12,353 bases of DNA from an uncultured Gammaproteobacteria bacterium (GCA_946887385.1 CAMPKU010000129.1:1-12353), one strand, 5' to 3'. Counted from the stretch's first letter, positions 1 to 7,787 are shown. The notes: generated by a model from the sequence alone, not told the origin. Numbers and translations: made by a program.

Positions 1-10
1 GAGGTTTTCG

Positions 11-556
11 CTAAGAAACAGGAGAGGCGCCCTCCGTGCTGGCGACCAAGAGCTTGGCGACCTCCATACGCGTCGTCACGGTCACCACGTCTACGGAGGG
101 GCTCACCGTGGCGAGGGCTTTGACGATGCGCGGCCTCGACTCGCGCGGATAGCTCCAGATCCAGCGCAAAAATTTGAGCGACAAGCGCTCGGCGCAGCCG
201 GGCGCCATGTCGGGCCTCGTTCCGCTTTGCAGCGACCAGCGCCGCCTGATCACGCCCCAAACGCACGTGAGACGATCGAAGTCGAAGAACACCACGGCGT
301 CGGCACGGCGGAGCCGAATCGCGAGCGAGCCGCCGTAATTGCCGTCCATGATCCACGTGTCGCGGCTCGCGAGCTCGGCGACGACGGTACACCACTCCTC
401 GACGGCGGTCGGCTGCCAATCGGGCTTCCAGAAGTGGCGATCGAGGTAAATCACCGGCAAGCCCGTTGCGGCGCCTAGCGCGCGAGCGAACGTCGACTTG
501 CCTGCGCCGCCGCAGCCGACGACGAGAATGCGTTGATGGTTTCGCAAGCTCGTCAT
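11..556 (-). CDS. P-loop NTPase, FlaR / adenylate-kinase-like
   Basis: A complete 181-residue protein with an N-terminal Walker A loop, GCGGAGKST at residues 14-22, followed by the LDRHFWKPDW segment (about 39-48), WIMDGNY (about 68-74), RPDMAPGC (about 114-121) and RWIWSYP (about 131-137). This combination is typical of small P-loop proteins annotated as 'DNA topology modulation protein FlaR' or adenylate-kinase-like, for which no firm substrate is established. It is probably cytosolic; no membrane segment or signal peptide is visible. The ATG lies 9 bases after the moeB stop on the same strand, so it is probably the last gene of the mscS-prfA-prmC-moeB unit. In Pseudomonas, as I recall it, murI follows moeB here, so this gene is an accessory occupant. 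A nucleotide or small-molecule kinase is likely; the substrate is unknown. Confidence 0.85.
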   Translation of the reverse strand: MTSLRNHQRILVVGCGGAGKSTFARALGAATGLPVIYLDRHFWKPDWQPTAVEEWCTVVAELASRDTWIMDGNYGGSLAIRLRRADAVVFFDFDRLTCVWGVIRRRWSLQSGTRPDMAPGCAERLSLKFLRWIWSYPRESRPRIVKALATVSPSVDVVTVTTRMEVAKLLVASTEGASPVS

Positions 557-565
557 CCGGCCGGC

Positions 566-1309
566 TCAGCCGTCGGCGGAGCGCCCGCTACAGATGACGC
601 AGTTCGGGTCGCGCTTGAGCGCGACGCTTTGCCACTCGCCGCGTTTCGCATCCCACAGGAGCAGCCGATTTCGCAGCGACGACTCCCAGCCGAGCACCAG
701 CTTCAACGCCTCCACCGCCATCAGTGTGCCGATCACGCCGGGCACGGGCGCGAGCACGCCGTTGCCCTGACAGTCGCCGAGCCACTCGTCCTCGTCGTTA
801 TAAAGGCATGCGTAGCATGGGCCATCGCCGCTATTCGGAAAGACGGCGATCTGCCCTTCGACGCGCACGGCGGCGCCCGAAACGAGCGGCACGCCGCGCG
901 CGACGCACGCTCGGTTCACCGCGAAGCGCGTTGCGAAGTTGTCGGTGCCGTCGAGCACGACGTGCGCGTCGGCCACCGCCGCGTCGAGCACCGCACCGTC
1001 GAGACGTTCCGCAAGAGTCACGACTTCGGCGCCGGGATTCAGTGCCGTCAAGCGCTTCTTCGCCGCTTCAACCTTCAAAGCGCCGACGTCAGCGGGACCG
1101 TACAGGATCTGGCGCGGCAGGTTCGTCTCGTCCACGCGGTCGAAGTCGTTGAGCACGAGCCGGCCGACGCCGCTCGTTGCGAGATACAGCGCCGCGGGAC
1201 AGCCCAGGCCGCCGAGCCCAACCATCAGCATGCGCGCTTGGCCGAGCTTCGCCTGGCCTTCGGCGCCGACGTCGGCGAGCGCAATCTGCCGAGCGTAGCG
1301 ATTACTCAT
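566..1309 (-). CDS. moeB: MoeB/ThiF-family adenylyltransferase (E1-like)
   Basis: A 247-residue E1-like enzyme expected to adenylate the C-terminal Gly-Gly of a ubiquitin-like sulfur carrier (MoaD for molybdopterin, or ThiS for thiazole) with ATP. Visible features are the nucleotide-binding GLGGLG at 31-36, the conserved NLPRQ region at 63-67, TDN at 122-124 (metal/ATP Asp123), zinc-binding pairs Cys165/Cys168 and Cys237/Cys240, and a candidate active-site Cys180 in the position of the MoeB cysteine. Length matches E. coli MoeB (249). No rhodanese domain is present. The ATG overlaps the prmC stop as ATGA, implying translational coupling. The prfA-prmC-moeB order, known from Pseudomonas, favours MoeB over ThiF, but sequence motifs alone do not separate them, and no moaD or thiS gene is in the window. 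Confidence 0.88.
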   Translation of the reverse strand: MSNRYARQIALADVGAEGQAKLGQARMLMVGLGGLGCPAALYLATSGVGRLVLNDFDRVDETNLPRQILYGPADVGALKVEAAKKRLTALNPGAEVVTLAERLDGAVLDAAVADAHVVLDGTDNFATRFAVNRACVARGVPLVSGAAVRVEGQIAVFPNSGDGPCYACLYNDEDEWLGDCQGNGVLAPVPGVIGTLMAVEALKLVLGWESSLRNRLLLWDAKRGEWQSVALKRDPNCVICSGRSADG

Positions 1310-2181
1310 TGCGTGTCGCCCCGCTGCAGCGCGAGCACGCGCGGCCTCCCGGCAAGGTCGTCATGCGCCGCAACGAAGCGCCAGCGGAGGGTGACGGCAA
1401 GCTGCAGCAACTCCGCGCGCTGGTCGTGACCATGCTCGAGCAGCAGCATTCCGCGCGCATCGAGATGCCGAGCCGCACCGCGCAGCAACGCGCGATAAGC
1501 GTCGAGGCCGTCGGCGCCGCCGTCGAGCGCGAGCCGCAGCTCGAGCAGGAGGGCGCCCCGCACGTCGGTGCTACGAACGTACGGCGGATTGCTGGCGATC
1601 ACGTCGAAAACTTCTGCGTTGAGCGCCTCGAACCAATGCGACTCGACGAAGCGCACCTCGAGCGCGAGCCGCGCGCCGTTGCCGCGCGCGACGGCCAGCG
1701 CTGCTGCGCTCACATCCGTGGCGGTGACGCGCGCGGCGGGCCGCGCTTTTTTTACGGCCAACGCAATCGCGCCACTGCCCGTGCCGACGTCGAGCACGCG
1801 GGGCTCATCGAGCGCGGCCACTGCGGCGATAGCCAGCTCGACGAGCAACTCGGTGTCGGCGCGCGGGATGAGCACGTCGGGCGAGACGGCAAGCGGCAGC
1901 GAATAGAACTCGCGCGCGCCGATGAGATAGGCCACCGGCTCACCGCGCGCGCGGCACTCGACGAGTGCCGCAAATTCCGCTGCGGCCGCGGGCTCGATGG
2001 CGCGCTCTGGAAACGCCAGCAGCGAGCCGCGCCTGCGGCCGGCGGCGTGCGCGAGCAGCACCTCGGCATCGAGCCGCGGCGTTTCGCTGCTGCCCGTGAG
2101 CGCCGCGGCCGCCGACGCCACCAACGCCCCGCCGCTCGCGCTCGCGCCGGGTTCCGCAATTCGTGACCGCGCGCCGGACAC
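1306..2181 (-). CDS. prmC: Release factor glutamine methyltransferase PrmC (HemK)
   Basis: PrmC transfers a methyl group from S-adenosylmethionine to the glutamine of the GGQ motif of release factors; its substrate RF1 is encoded immediately upstream. From the GTG at 2181 the protein has 291 residues (E. coli 277). It shows the N-terminal substrate-binding region with TPRLDAEVLL (34-43), LIPRADTELL (104-113), the SAM-binding VLDVGTGSGAIAL (129-141) and the catalytic NPPY at 198-201. The open frame extends much further upstream but that part is antisense-like overlap with prfA. GTG 2181 is chosen because it follows the prfA stop by 2 bases and has a GAGAG six bases upstream. TTG at 2187, which would overlap the prfA stop as TTGA, is the alternative. 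The segment after NPPY lacks the usual RFEP-like residues (it reads LELRLALDGG). Confidence 0.93.
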   Translation of the reverse strand: MSGARSRIAEPGASASGGALVASAAAALTGSSETPRLDAEVLLAHAAGRRRGSLLAFPERAIEPAAAAEFAALVECRARGEPVAYLIGAREFYSLPLAVSPDVLIPRADTELLVELAIAAVAALDEPRVLDVGTGSGAIALAVKKARPAARVTATDVSAAALAVARGNGARLALEVRFVESHWFEALNAEVFDVIASNPPYVRSTDVRGALLLELRLALDGGADGLDAYRALLRGAARHLDARGMLLLEHGHDQRAELLQLAVTLRWRFVAAHDDLAGRPRVLALQRGDTQ

Positions 2182-2183
2182 GC

Positions 2184-3268
<1,085 letters not shown>

Positions 3269-3272
<4 letters not shown>

Positions 3273-4099
3273 TTGCCGGCCGTCAAAGTGGCCGGCGCCG
3301 GCGCCGGACGCTGCTGCGTCGGGATCGACAGGCCGTACTTGTCGAGTGTGCGCTTGATGCGCTCGAGCAGATCGCTACGCACGGCGCCGTAGTGGGTGCT
3401 TTCCACCCATACGCGCACAGCTACCGTTACGGCGTTCGTCAACACGTCCTGCACCGCAACCTCGGGCGGCGGATGTTTCGCAATGCGCGCCTCCGCCGCC
3501 ACGATGGCCGCGATGACGGACTTCGCTTGCGGGATGTCCGCGTCGTAGCCGATGGCAATGGAGAGGTCGATGCGGCGCGTGCTTTCGGCGTTGTAGTTGG
3601 TGATCGTGCCGCCGTAGATCAAGCTATTCGGCACGTTGATGACGCGGTTATCGGGAGTCTTCAATACGACGTCGAAGATACCAATGCTCTCGACCACGCC
3701 GCTCACGCCGGCGGCCTCGATGAAGTCGCCCACCTTGAACGGCCGAAAGAACACCAGCATGACGCCCGAAGAGAAATTACTCAGCGAGTCCTTCAACGCG
3801 AGGCCGATGGCGAGGCCCGCAGCGCCAACGATCGCGATGAAATTCAAGGTGGGCACGCCGAGCGCAGCGAACGCCGTGAGCCCCACCACCACGAGCAGAG
3901 CCATATACATGAGGTTGCCCAAGAACCGGGTGAGCGTGGCGTCGACGCCCACGCGGATCATCGCGGCCGTTGCCCAGCCCGTGAGCGCGCGCACTAGGAT
4001 TCTGCCGACGACGAAAATCGCGAGCGCACCGAGCACCCGTCCGCCCCAAACAACCACGGCCTGGCTCACGAACTGCGGGTCCAGCCACGTCGAGATCAT
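3269..4099 (-). CDS. mscS: MscS-type small-conductance mechanosensitive channel
   Basis: An inner-membrane channel expected to open under membrane tension and release solutes during hypo-osmotic shock. From the ATG at 4099 it has 276 residues (E. coli MscS 286): three membrane segments at about 13-38, 63-82 and 87-118, the third being the pore helix [18 protein letters not shown] (92-109), followed by [11 protein letters not shown] (118-128), the beta domain with INVPNSLI (154-161), a C-terminal alpha/beta domain, and a Pro/Ala-rich tail. Asp104 stands where E. coli has the hinge Gly113. The frame stays open to a TTG at 4156; GTG 4117, GTG 4150 and TTG 4156 are other possible starts. Alignment of STWL with E. 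coli GSWL favours 4099 or 4117. It occupies the usual place of hemA, first in the prfA unit, and its stop overlaps the prfA start. Confidence 0.92.
3275..3296 (-). promoter_or_regulatory. GC hairpin directly upstream of the prfA start
   Basis: GCCGGC occurs at 3275-3280 and 3291-3296 with 10 bases between. Because the hexamer is self-complementary, the mRNA could form a six-pair all-GC stem ending 3 bases upstream of the prfA GTG (3272). The region has no purine-rich ribosome site, and the stem lies within the last codons of mscS. This suggests that prfA initiation is blocked unless ribosomes translating mscS melt the structure. The fold is inferred by eye, not computed. Confidence 0.4.
3295..3307. 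repeat. 13-bp GC-only direct repeat, copy 1
   Basis: GCGCCGGCGCCGG here, inside the 3' end of mscS (coding the Pro/Ala tail), is identical to 4157-4169 just outside the gene's 5' end. The sequence is low-complexity in a GC-rich genome, so a shared origin is not required. Confidence 0.35.
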
Positions 4100-4123
4100 G
4101 TTCAGCAACTCAGTCACCGGCGA

Positions 4124-4152
4124 ATTGTGGTAGAACCCCTCGGCGTTCACAA
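4124..4152 (-). promoter_or_regulatory. Predicted sigma70 promoter for mscS-prfA unit
   Basis: Read on the minus strand: -35 TTGTGA (4152-4147), 17-base spacer, -10 CACAAT (4129-4124), each matching four of six consensus bases. Transcription would start close to 4117, at an in-frame GTG of mscS and 18 bases before its ATG at 4099. This makes the upstream starts at 4156 and 4150 unlikely if the promoter is the main one. Confidence 0.45.
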
Positions 4153-4156
4153 GCAA

Positions 4157-4169
4157 GCGCCGGCGCCGG
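4157..4169. repeat. 13-bp GC-only direct repeat, copy 2
   Basis: Second copy of GCGCCGGCGCCGG, in the divergent intergenic region just upstream of the longest mscS frame. Together with 3295-3307 it brackets almost exactly the mscS gene. Possibly chance. Confidence 0.35.
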
Positions 4170-4245
4170 CCGGCGGGCTTCGAACGCCCGCAGCGCGGCG
4201 CACCGAAGGCGCCGCACCGCGCACGATTCGCCCGCCACCTTGGGG

Positions 4246-4260
4246 TATATTGGCCGCATG
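4246..4260 (+). promoter_or_regulatory. -10 box immediately before the TPR lipoprotein gene
   Basis: TATATT at 4246-4251 matches five of six bases of the sigma70 -10 consensus, in very GC-rich surroundings. The expected transcription start falls at about 4257-4259, on the ATG itself (4258). No convincing -35 hexamer is seen 16-18 bases upstream, and no Shine-Dalgarno sequence precedes the ATG. It either drives a leaderless mRNA or is a chance AT patch. Confidence 0.4.
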
Positions 4261-6036
4261 AAGCTCACGCGACTCTTGCCGCTCGCCGTGCTGCTCGGCG
4301 CTTGCGCCACAGCACCTACGGTGGACGGCGTCGACCGCCAAGTGGAAGTGGACTCGCATCTCCTGCGCGGCGACATCGCGCTCGAGCGGCAGGACTTTCA
4401 AACGGCCGCGCAAGAATTCCTCGCAGCCTCCGCGCTCTCCGCCGAGCCGGGGCCTGCTGAGCGTGCCACGCGCATCGCCCATGAGCTCGAGCTTACCGAG
4501 CAGGGGCTCACGGCGGGCGCGCGCTGGCGCGAGCTCGCTCCCGACGACGAGCGGCCGGCGTGGTATCTCGGCATTTTCGAAACGCGCGCCAATCGCGTGC
4601 CGCGGGCAATCGTGGAGTTCACGAGGTTCATTCGCGCGGTACCGGATCAGCGCACAGGCTTCGCGCTCGTGCTCGAGGCACTTGGCGACGAGCCTTATCC
4701 GGCCACCGCAACGAGGATCATGCGCTCGTTGAACCAAACGTTTCCGAACGTGCCCACCGGGCAGTACGCACTCGCTCGGCTCGCGCTGCGCTCCGGCGAC
4801 TTCGAGCTCGCCTTGGAGAACGCTGAAGCCGCGAGCCGCTCGAATCCTGAATGGGTCGACGCGCAGCTGCTCTACGCTCGCACGCTGCTCGTCACCGGCC
4901 GTACCGACGACAGCCTCGAGATAGGCGCAGAGCTTGCGCAGCGCCACGACGAAGTGGAAGTGCAGCTTCAATACGCCGAATTGCTGCTGTCCGCCGGTCA
5001 GCCGCGCGAAGCGGAAATGCGCCTCAACGACATCCTGGCGGCGAACCCGGGGTTGCCCGAAGCCACGCGCGCGCTCGCGTTTCTGGCCATGACGGAACAG
5101 CGCGCCGAGGACGCGAAGCGCTACTTCAACGACCTGCGCGGCGAGCCGAACTACCGCAGCGAAGCGTTCTACTACCTCGGCCGTCTCGCCGAGACGGAGC
5201 GCGACTTCCTCCAGGCCACGCGCTCATACGCGCGCGTGACCGAAGGCACGCACGCCGTCGAGGCGCAGCTTCGCACCGCACGCATTCTGTACGGCGAGCA
5301 AAACGACTCCGAGGGCGCCATTCGGCACCTGCGCGACTTCGGCGCCGCCAATCCGCGCTTCACCACCGACATGCTGCTGGCCCAAGCGCAGCTATTGCTA
5401 CAGATGCAGCAGCCCGAAGAAGCCACGCGCATAGTGAACGAGGCGTTGGCCTCCAGTCCCGACGATCCAGCCTTGCATGCCGCAGACGCGCAGCTGTACG
5501 TGATCCGCGTGCAAGACGTCGTCGCGCGCGGCGCGCTCGACGACGCCGAGGCGCTGCTGAACGAGGGTCTTGAACGCTATCCGGACAACAGCTCCCTGCG
5601 CTACTCGCTGGCGTTGCTCTACGAGGATCAAAACCGCAACCGCAAAGCCCTCGACGTGCTCGAGTCGCTCGCCGAGGAGAATCCCAGCGACGCCTCGATC
5701 CTGAACGCGTACGGTTATCTCCTAACCGACCGCTTCGACCGCCACGACGAAGCGCGCGACTATATCGAGCGCGCGCTTGCGTTGAGCCCGGACAGCGCGG
5801 CGATCATCGACAGCATGGGCTGGGTGCTGTTCAAGCTCGGCGATTATCGTGCGGCACTCGACTACCTCGAGCGCGCGTACCGGCTCGAGCAGGACCCCGA
5901 GATCGCCGCACACTTGGTCGACGTGCGCTGGCAGCTCGGCGAGCGCGACAGCGCGCTTCAGCTGCTGCGCCAATCGCTCGCCGCCAATCCCGACAGCCGC
6001 CATCTACGAGAGGTTGACGAGCGCCTCTCGCCATGA
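4258..6036 (+). CDS. TPR-repeat lipoprotein, LolB-linked
   Basis: A 592-residue protein beginning MKLTRLLPLAVLLGACATAP: a signal peptide with lipobox LGAC, so Cys16 would be lipidated; Ala at +2 predicts outer-membrane sorting. The rest is made of tetratricopeptide-like helical hairpins, visible near residues 38-66 (ALERQDFQTAAQEFLAAS), through the middle, and most regular near 440-585 (for example LFKLGDYRAALDYLERAY at about 522-539). TPRs bind partner proteins; no catalytic domain is evident. The ATG at 4258 is preferred over an upstream TTG at 4240 because it gives a canonical signal peptide. The gene overlaps lolB by ATGA. The corresponding Pseudomonas gene lies between hemA and lolB in the same arrangement, where its exact role is, to my knowledge, unsettled. 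A periplasmic scaffold role beside LolB is inference. Confidence 0.9.
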   Translation: MKLTRLLPLAVLLGACATAPTVDGVDRQVEVDSHLLRGDIALERQDFQTAAQEFLAASALSAEPGPAERATRIAHELELTEQGLTAGARWRELAPDDERPAWYLGIFETRANRVPRAIVEFTRFIRAVPDQRTGFALVLEALGDEPYPATATRIMRSLNQTFPNVPTGQYALARLALRSGDFELALENAEAASRSNPEWVDAQLLYARTLLVTGRTDDSLEIGAELAQRHDEVEVQLQYAELLLSAGQPREAEMRLNDILAANPGLPEATRALAFLAMTEQRAEDAKRYFNDLRGEPNYRSEAFYYLGRLAETERDFLQATRSYARVTEGTHAVEAQLRTARILYGEQNDSEGAIRHLRDFGAANPRFTTDMLLAQAQLLLQMQQPEEATRIVNEALASSPDDPALHAADAQLYVIRVQDVVARGALDDAEALLNEGLERYPDNSSLRYSLALLYEDQNRNRKALDVLESLAEENPSDASILNAYGYLLTDRFDRHDEARDYIERALALSPDSAAIIDSMGWVLFKLGDYRAALDYLERAYRLEQDPEIAAHLVDVRWQLGERDSALQLLRQSLAANPDSRHLREVDERLSP

Positions 6037-6641
6037 CACGGCGCGCAGCGCTGGTGCTTCTGATGGCCGCGCAGCTTCTGGCCTGCGCGCGCCTGCCGGT
6101 GGGCACCGACGGGCGAAGCCTTGCGCAGCGACGCGAAGCGCTTGCGTCCGCAACGTCATGGGAAATGCGCGGCCGGCTTACCGTCGACACGGGCGATCGG
6201 GCGATTCAGGGCAGATTCAACTGGAGACAAGACGGCGATGCGCTCGAGCTCATCGTGCGCAATCCGCTTGGGGCCGGCGTGCTGCAAGTCGCCGGGCCGC
6301 CCAGCGCTCTTAGCGTCACGGCACGCGGCGAGACGCGCACGCTCACGGACCCGGAAGCGGAGCTGTCCGAGCTCGTCGGCTGGTGGCTGCCGATCGCGAG
6401 CCTGCCGCACTGGTTGCTCGGCTTTCCCGATCCCGGCTTTCGCGCCGTCACGGAACCGGGCACCGACGGCACGTTGGCAGTGCTCGAGCAACGGCTGTGG
6501 CGCGTCATGTATCCAACCTACCAGCTCGGCGCGCTCGGCGGCGGCGCCGGCGATCCCGTGCTCGTGCCGCGGCGCATCGACCTCACGCACGGAGCGCTCG
6601 AGTTGCGGCTGACGATCGACGACTGGCAAACGGCTCCTTGA
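6033..6641 (+). CDS. lolB: Outer-membrane lipoprotein receptor LolB
   Basis: LolB accepts lipoproteins from the periplasmic carrier LolA and inserts them into the outer membrane's inner leaflet; it is itself an outer-membrane lipoprotein. The 202-residue protein has a signal peptide with lipobox LLAC, placing lipidated Cys at residue 18 with Ala at +2, as required for outer-membrane sorting. Family features follow: W43-EMRGRL, the GRFNWRQDGD strand (about 60-69), the NPLG loop (about 77-80) that in E. coli carries the protruding leucine, and WWLPIASLPHWLLG (about 117-130). The ATG overlaps the stop of the TPR gene (ATGA), so the two are translationally coupled. In related genomes ispE follows directly; here the next element is the tRNA-Gln promoter. 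Confidence 0.95.
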   Translation: MTRRAALVLLMAAQLLACARLPVGTDGRSLAQRREALASATSWEMRGRLTVDTGDRAIQGRFNWRQDGDALELIVRNPLGAGVLQVAGPPSALSVTARGETRTLTDPEAELSELVGWWLPIASLPHWLLGFPDPGFRAVTEPGTDGTLAVLEQRLWRVMYPTYQLGALGGGAGDPVLVPRRIDLTHGALELRLTIDDWQTAP

Positions 6642-6667
6642 ACGAAGCGCCGCCGGCCCATCACAAT
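6638..6667 (+). promoter_or_regulatory. Predicted promoter of tRNA-Gln (and prs)
   Basis: -35 TTGAAC (6638-6643) overlaps the lolB stop codon; an 18-base spacer leads to -10 CACAAT (6662-6667). A GC-rich stretch AGCGGGCC follows up to the expected start near 6674-6676, just before the tRNA. GC-rich discriminators are typical of stringently controlled stable-RNA promoters. Each hexamer matches four of six consensus bases. Confidence 0.5.
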
Positions 6668-6676
6668 AGCGGGCCT

Positions 6677-6751
6677 TGGGGCGTAGCCAAGCGGTAAGGC
6701 AACGGGTTTTGATCCCGTCATACGTAGGTTCGATTCCTACCGCCCCAGCCA
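6677..6751 (+). tRNA. tRNA-Gln (anticodon UUG)
   Basis: A full cloverleaf can be folded: acceptor stem 6677-6683 with 6741-6747 (seven pairs, including a U1-A72 end pair typical of bacterial tRNA-Gln), D stem 6686-6688/6698-6700, anticodon stem 6702-6706/6714-6718 with loop TTTTGAT and anticodon TTG at 6709-6711, five-base variable loop, T stem 6724-6728/6736-6740 with loop TTCGATT, discriminator G6748 and encoded CCA 6749-6751. It decodes CAA and, by wobble, CAG. tRNA-Gln between ispE and prs is the known arrangement in Pseudomonas-like genomes; here ispE is missing. prs begins 24 bases downstream with no terminator between, so a joint transcript is likely. Confidence 0.97.
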
Positions 6752-6761
6752 TAACGACAAC

Positions 6762-6778
6762 GAGGAGCCGCGGCGTTG
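6762..6778 (+). promoter_or_regulatory. RBS fixing the TTG start of prs
   Basis: GAGGAG at 6762-6767 lies 8 bases upstream of TTG 6776. This strong site, with alignment of the resulting N-terminus to other PRPP synthases, supports the rare TTG start. Confidence 0.75.
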
Positions 6779-7729
6779 GACCCCATCTCGACGACGATTT
6801 TTTCGGGCAAGGCGCACCCCGCCCTTGCGCGCGACATCGCGTATCACTTGGGGCTCTCGCTCGGCCGAATTACCGTCGGCCGCTTCAGCGACGGCGAGAT
6901 CAGCGTCGAGATCATGGAGAACGTGCGCGGCCGCGACGTCTTCATCGTGCAACCGACGTGTCCGCCCGTGAACGAGAACTTGATGGAGCTCTTGATCATG
7001 GCCGACGCGTGCCAACGCGCTTCGGCCGCGAGGGTGACGGCCGTCATGCCGTACTTCGGCTACGGGCGGCAGGACCGGCGGCGGCGCGCCGCCCGCGTGC
7101 CCATCACGGCCAAGCTGGTCGCCAATTTGATCGCGACGGCCGGTATCGATCGGGTGCTGTTCGTGGACGTGCACGCCGACCAGATCACGGGTTTTTTCGA
7201 CATTCCCGTCGACAACGTCTATGCCTCGCCGGTGCTGCTCGGCGACGCCTGGAAGCAGAAGTACAAGGACATGGTGGTCGTGTCGCCCGACGTCGGCGGC
7301 GTGGAACGGGCCCGCGCGCTCGCAAAGCGGCTCGACGATGCGGGCCTGGCGATCATCGACAAACGCCGCCCGCAGCCGAACATGGCCGAGGTCATGAACG
7401 TGGTCGGCGAGGTATCGGGCAAAACCTGCGTGCTCATCGACGACATGGTGGACACGGCCGGCACGCTGTGCCAAGCGGCCGACGTATTGAAGCAGCGCGG
7501 CGCGGTTCGGGTGGTGGCCTATATCACCCACCCCGTGCTCTCCGGACCCGCCGTGGAGCGGATAAAAGGCTCGGTGCTCGACGAGATCGTGGTCACCGAC
7601 ACCATCCCCTTGAGCGAGGCGGCTCGGGCCTGCCCGCGCATCCGGCAGCTCTCCGTGGCCGAGCTGCTGGCCGAAACCCTGCGCCGGATCAACGAATCCG
7701 ACTCCGTGAGCTCCCTATATCTCGACTAG
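6776..7729 (+). CDS. prs: Ribose-phosphate pyrophosphokinase (PRPP synthase)
   Basis: Transfers pyrophosphate from ATP to ribose 5-phosphate, giving PRPP for purine, pyrimidine, histidine, tryptophan and NAD synthesis; cytosolic, hexameric in the family. The 317-residue protein (E. coli 315) shows GRFSDGE (about 37-43), [11 protein letters not shown] (about 91-101), the metal-binding DVHADQ with His132, the flexible-loop KRRPQPN (about 197-203), and the PRPP-binding [14 protein letters not shown] (about 218-231). It starts with TTG behind a good ribosome site. The gene follows tRNA-Gln by 24 bases and precedes rplY by 55 bases, matching the tRNA-Gln-prs-rplY order of related bacteria. Transcription probably comes from the tRNA promoter at 6638-6667. 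Confidence 0.97.
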   Translation: MDPISTTIFSGKAHPALARDIAYHLGLSLGRITVGRFSDGEISVEIMENVRGRDVFIVQPTCPPVNENLMELLIMADACQRASAARVTAVMPYFGYGRQDRRRRAARVPITAKLVANLIATAGIDRVLFVDVHADQITGFFDIPVDNVYASPVLLGDAWKQKYKDMVVVSPDVGGVERARALAKRLDDAGLAIIDKRRPQPNMAEVMNVVGEVSGKTCVLIDDMVDTAGTLCQAADVLKQRGAVRVVAYITHPVLSGPAVERIKGSVLDEIVVTDTIPLSEAARACPRIRQLSVAELLAETLRRINESDSVSSLYLD

Positions 7730-7730
7730 C

Positions 7731-7759
7731 TTGGGCTCGGCAGGCCGCCCTGCTATGAT
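7731..7759 (+). promoter_or_regulatory. Extended -10 promoter for rplY
   Basis: -35 TTGGGC (7731-7736), 17-base spacer, then TGC plus TATGAT at 7751-7759, an extended -10 with five of six consensus bases. It lies directly after the prs stop. The predicted start near 7766 gives a leader of about 19 bases containing the rplY ribosome site. Confidence 0.6.
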
Positions 7760-7771
7760 GCGCGGCTTCCT

Positions 7772-7787
7772 GGAGGTACCCGCCGTG
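7772..7787 (+). promoter_or_regulatory. RBS fixing the GTG start of rplY
   Basis: GGAGGT at 7772-7777 stands 7 bases before GTG 7785. It rules out the upstream in-frame TTG at 7731, which lies inside the promoter. Confidence 0.8.

Noticed and set aside
533..1429. 298-codon plus-strand open frame opposite moeB
   Set aside because: It is antisense to a clear E1-family gene, with Arg/His-rich composition and no recognisable domain; such frames are expected in GC-rich DNA.
1177..2166. 329-codon plus-strand open frame opposite prmC
   Set aside because: Antisense shadow of a well-supported methyltransferase gene; Arg/Ala-rich with no motif.
4240..4257. Upstream TTG start for the TPR lipoprotein
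   Set aside because: It overlaps the -10 box and would add six residues before a canonical lipoprotein signal peptide.
4100..4260. Remnant of hemA in the divergent region
   Set aside because: Reading the minus strand I find no stretch resembling the N-terminus of glutamyl-tRNA reductase.
6676..7758. 360-codon plus-strand open frame over prs
   Set aside because: It begins inside tRNA-Gln and runs in the wrong frame over prs; the product is Arg/Gly-rich nonsense.
7731..7784. Upstream TTG start for rplY
   Set aside because: It coincides with the -35 hexamer of the rplY promoter; GTG 7785 has a strong ribosome site and the expected N-terminus.
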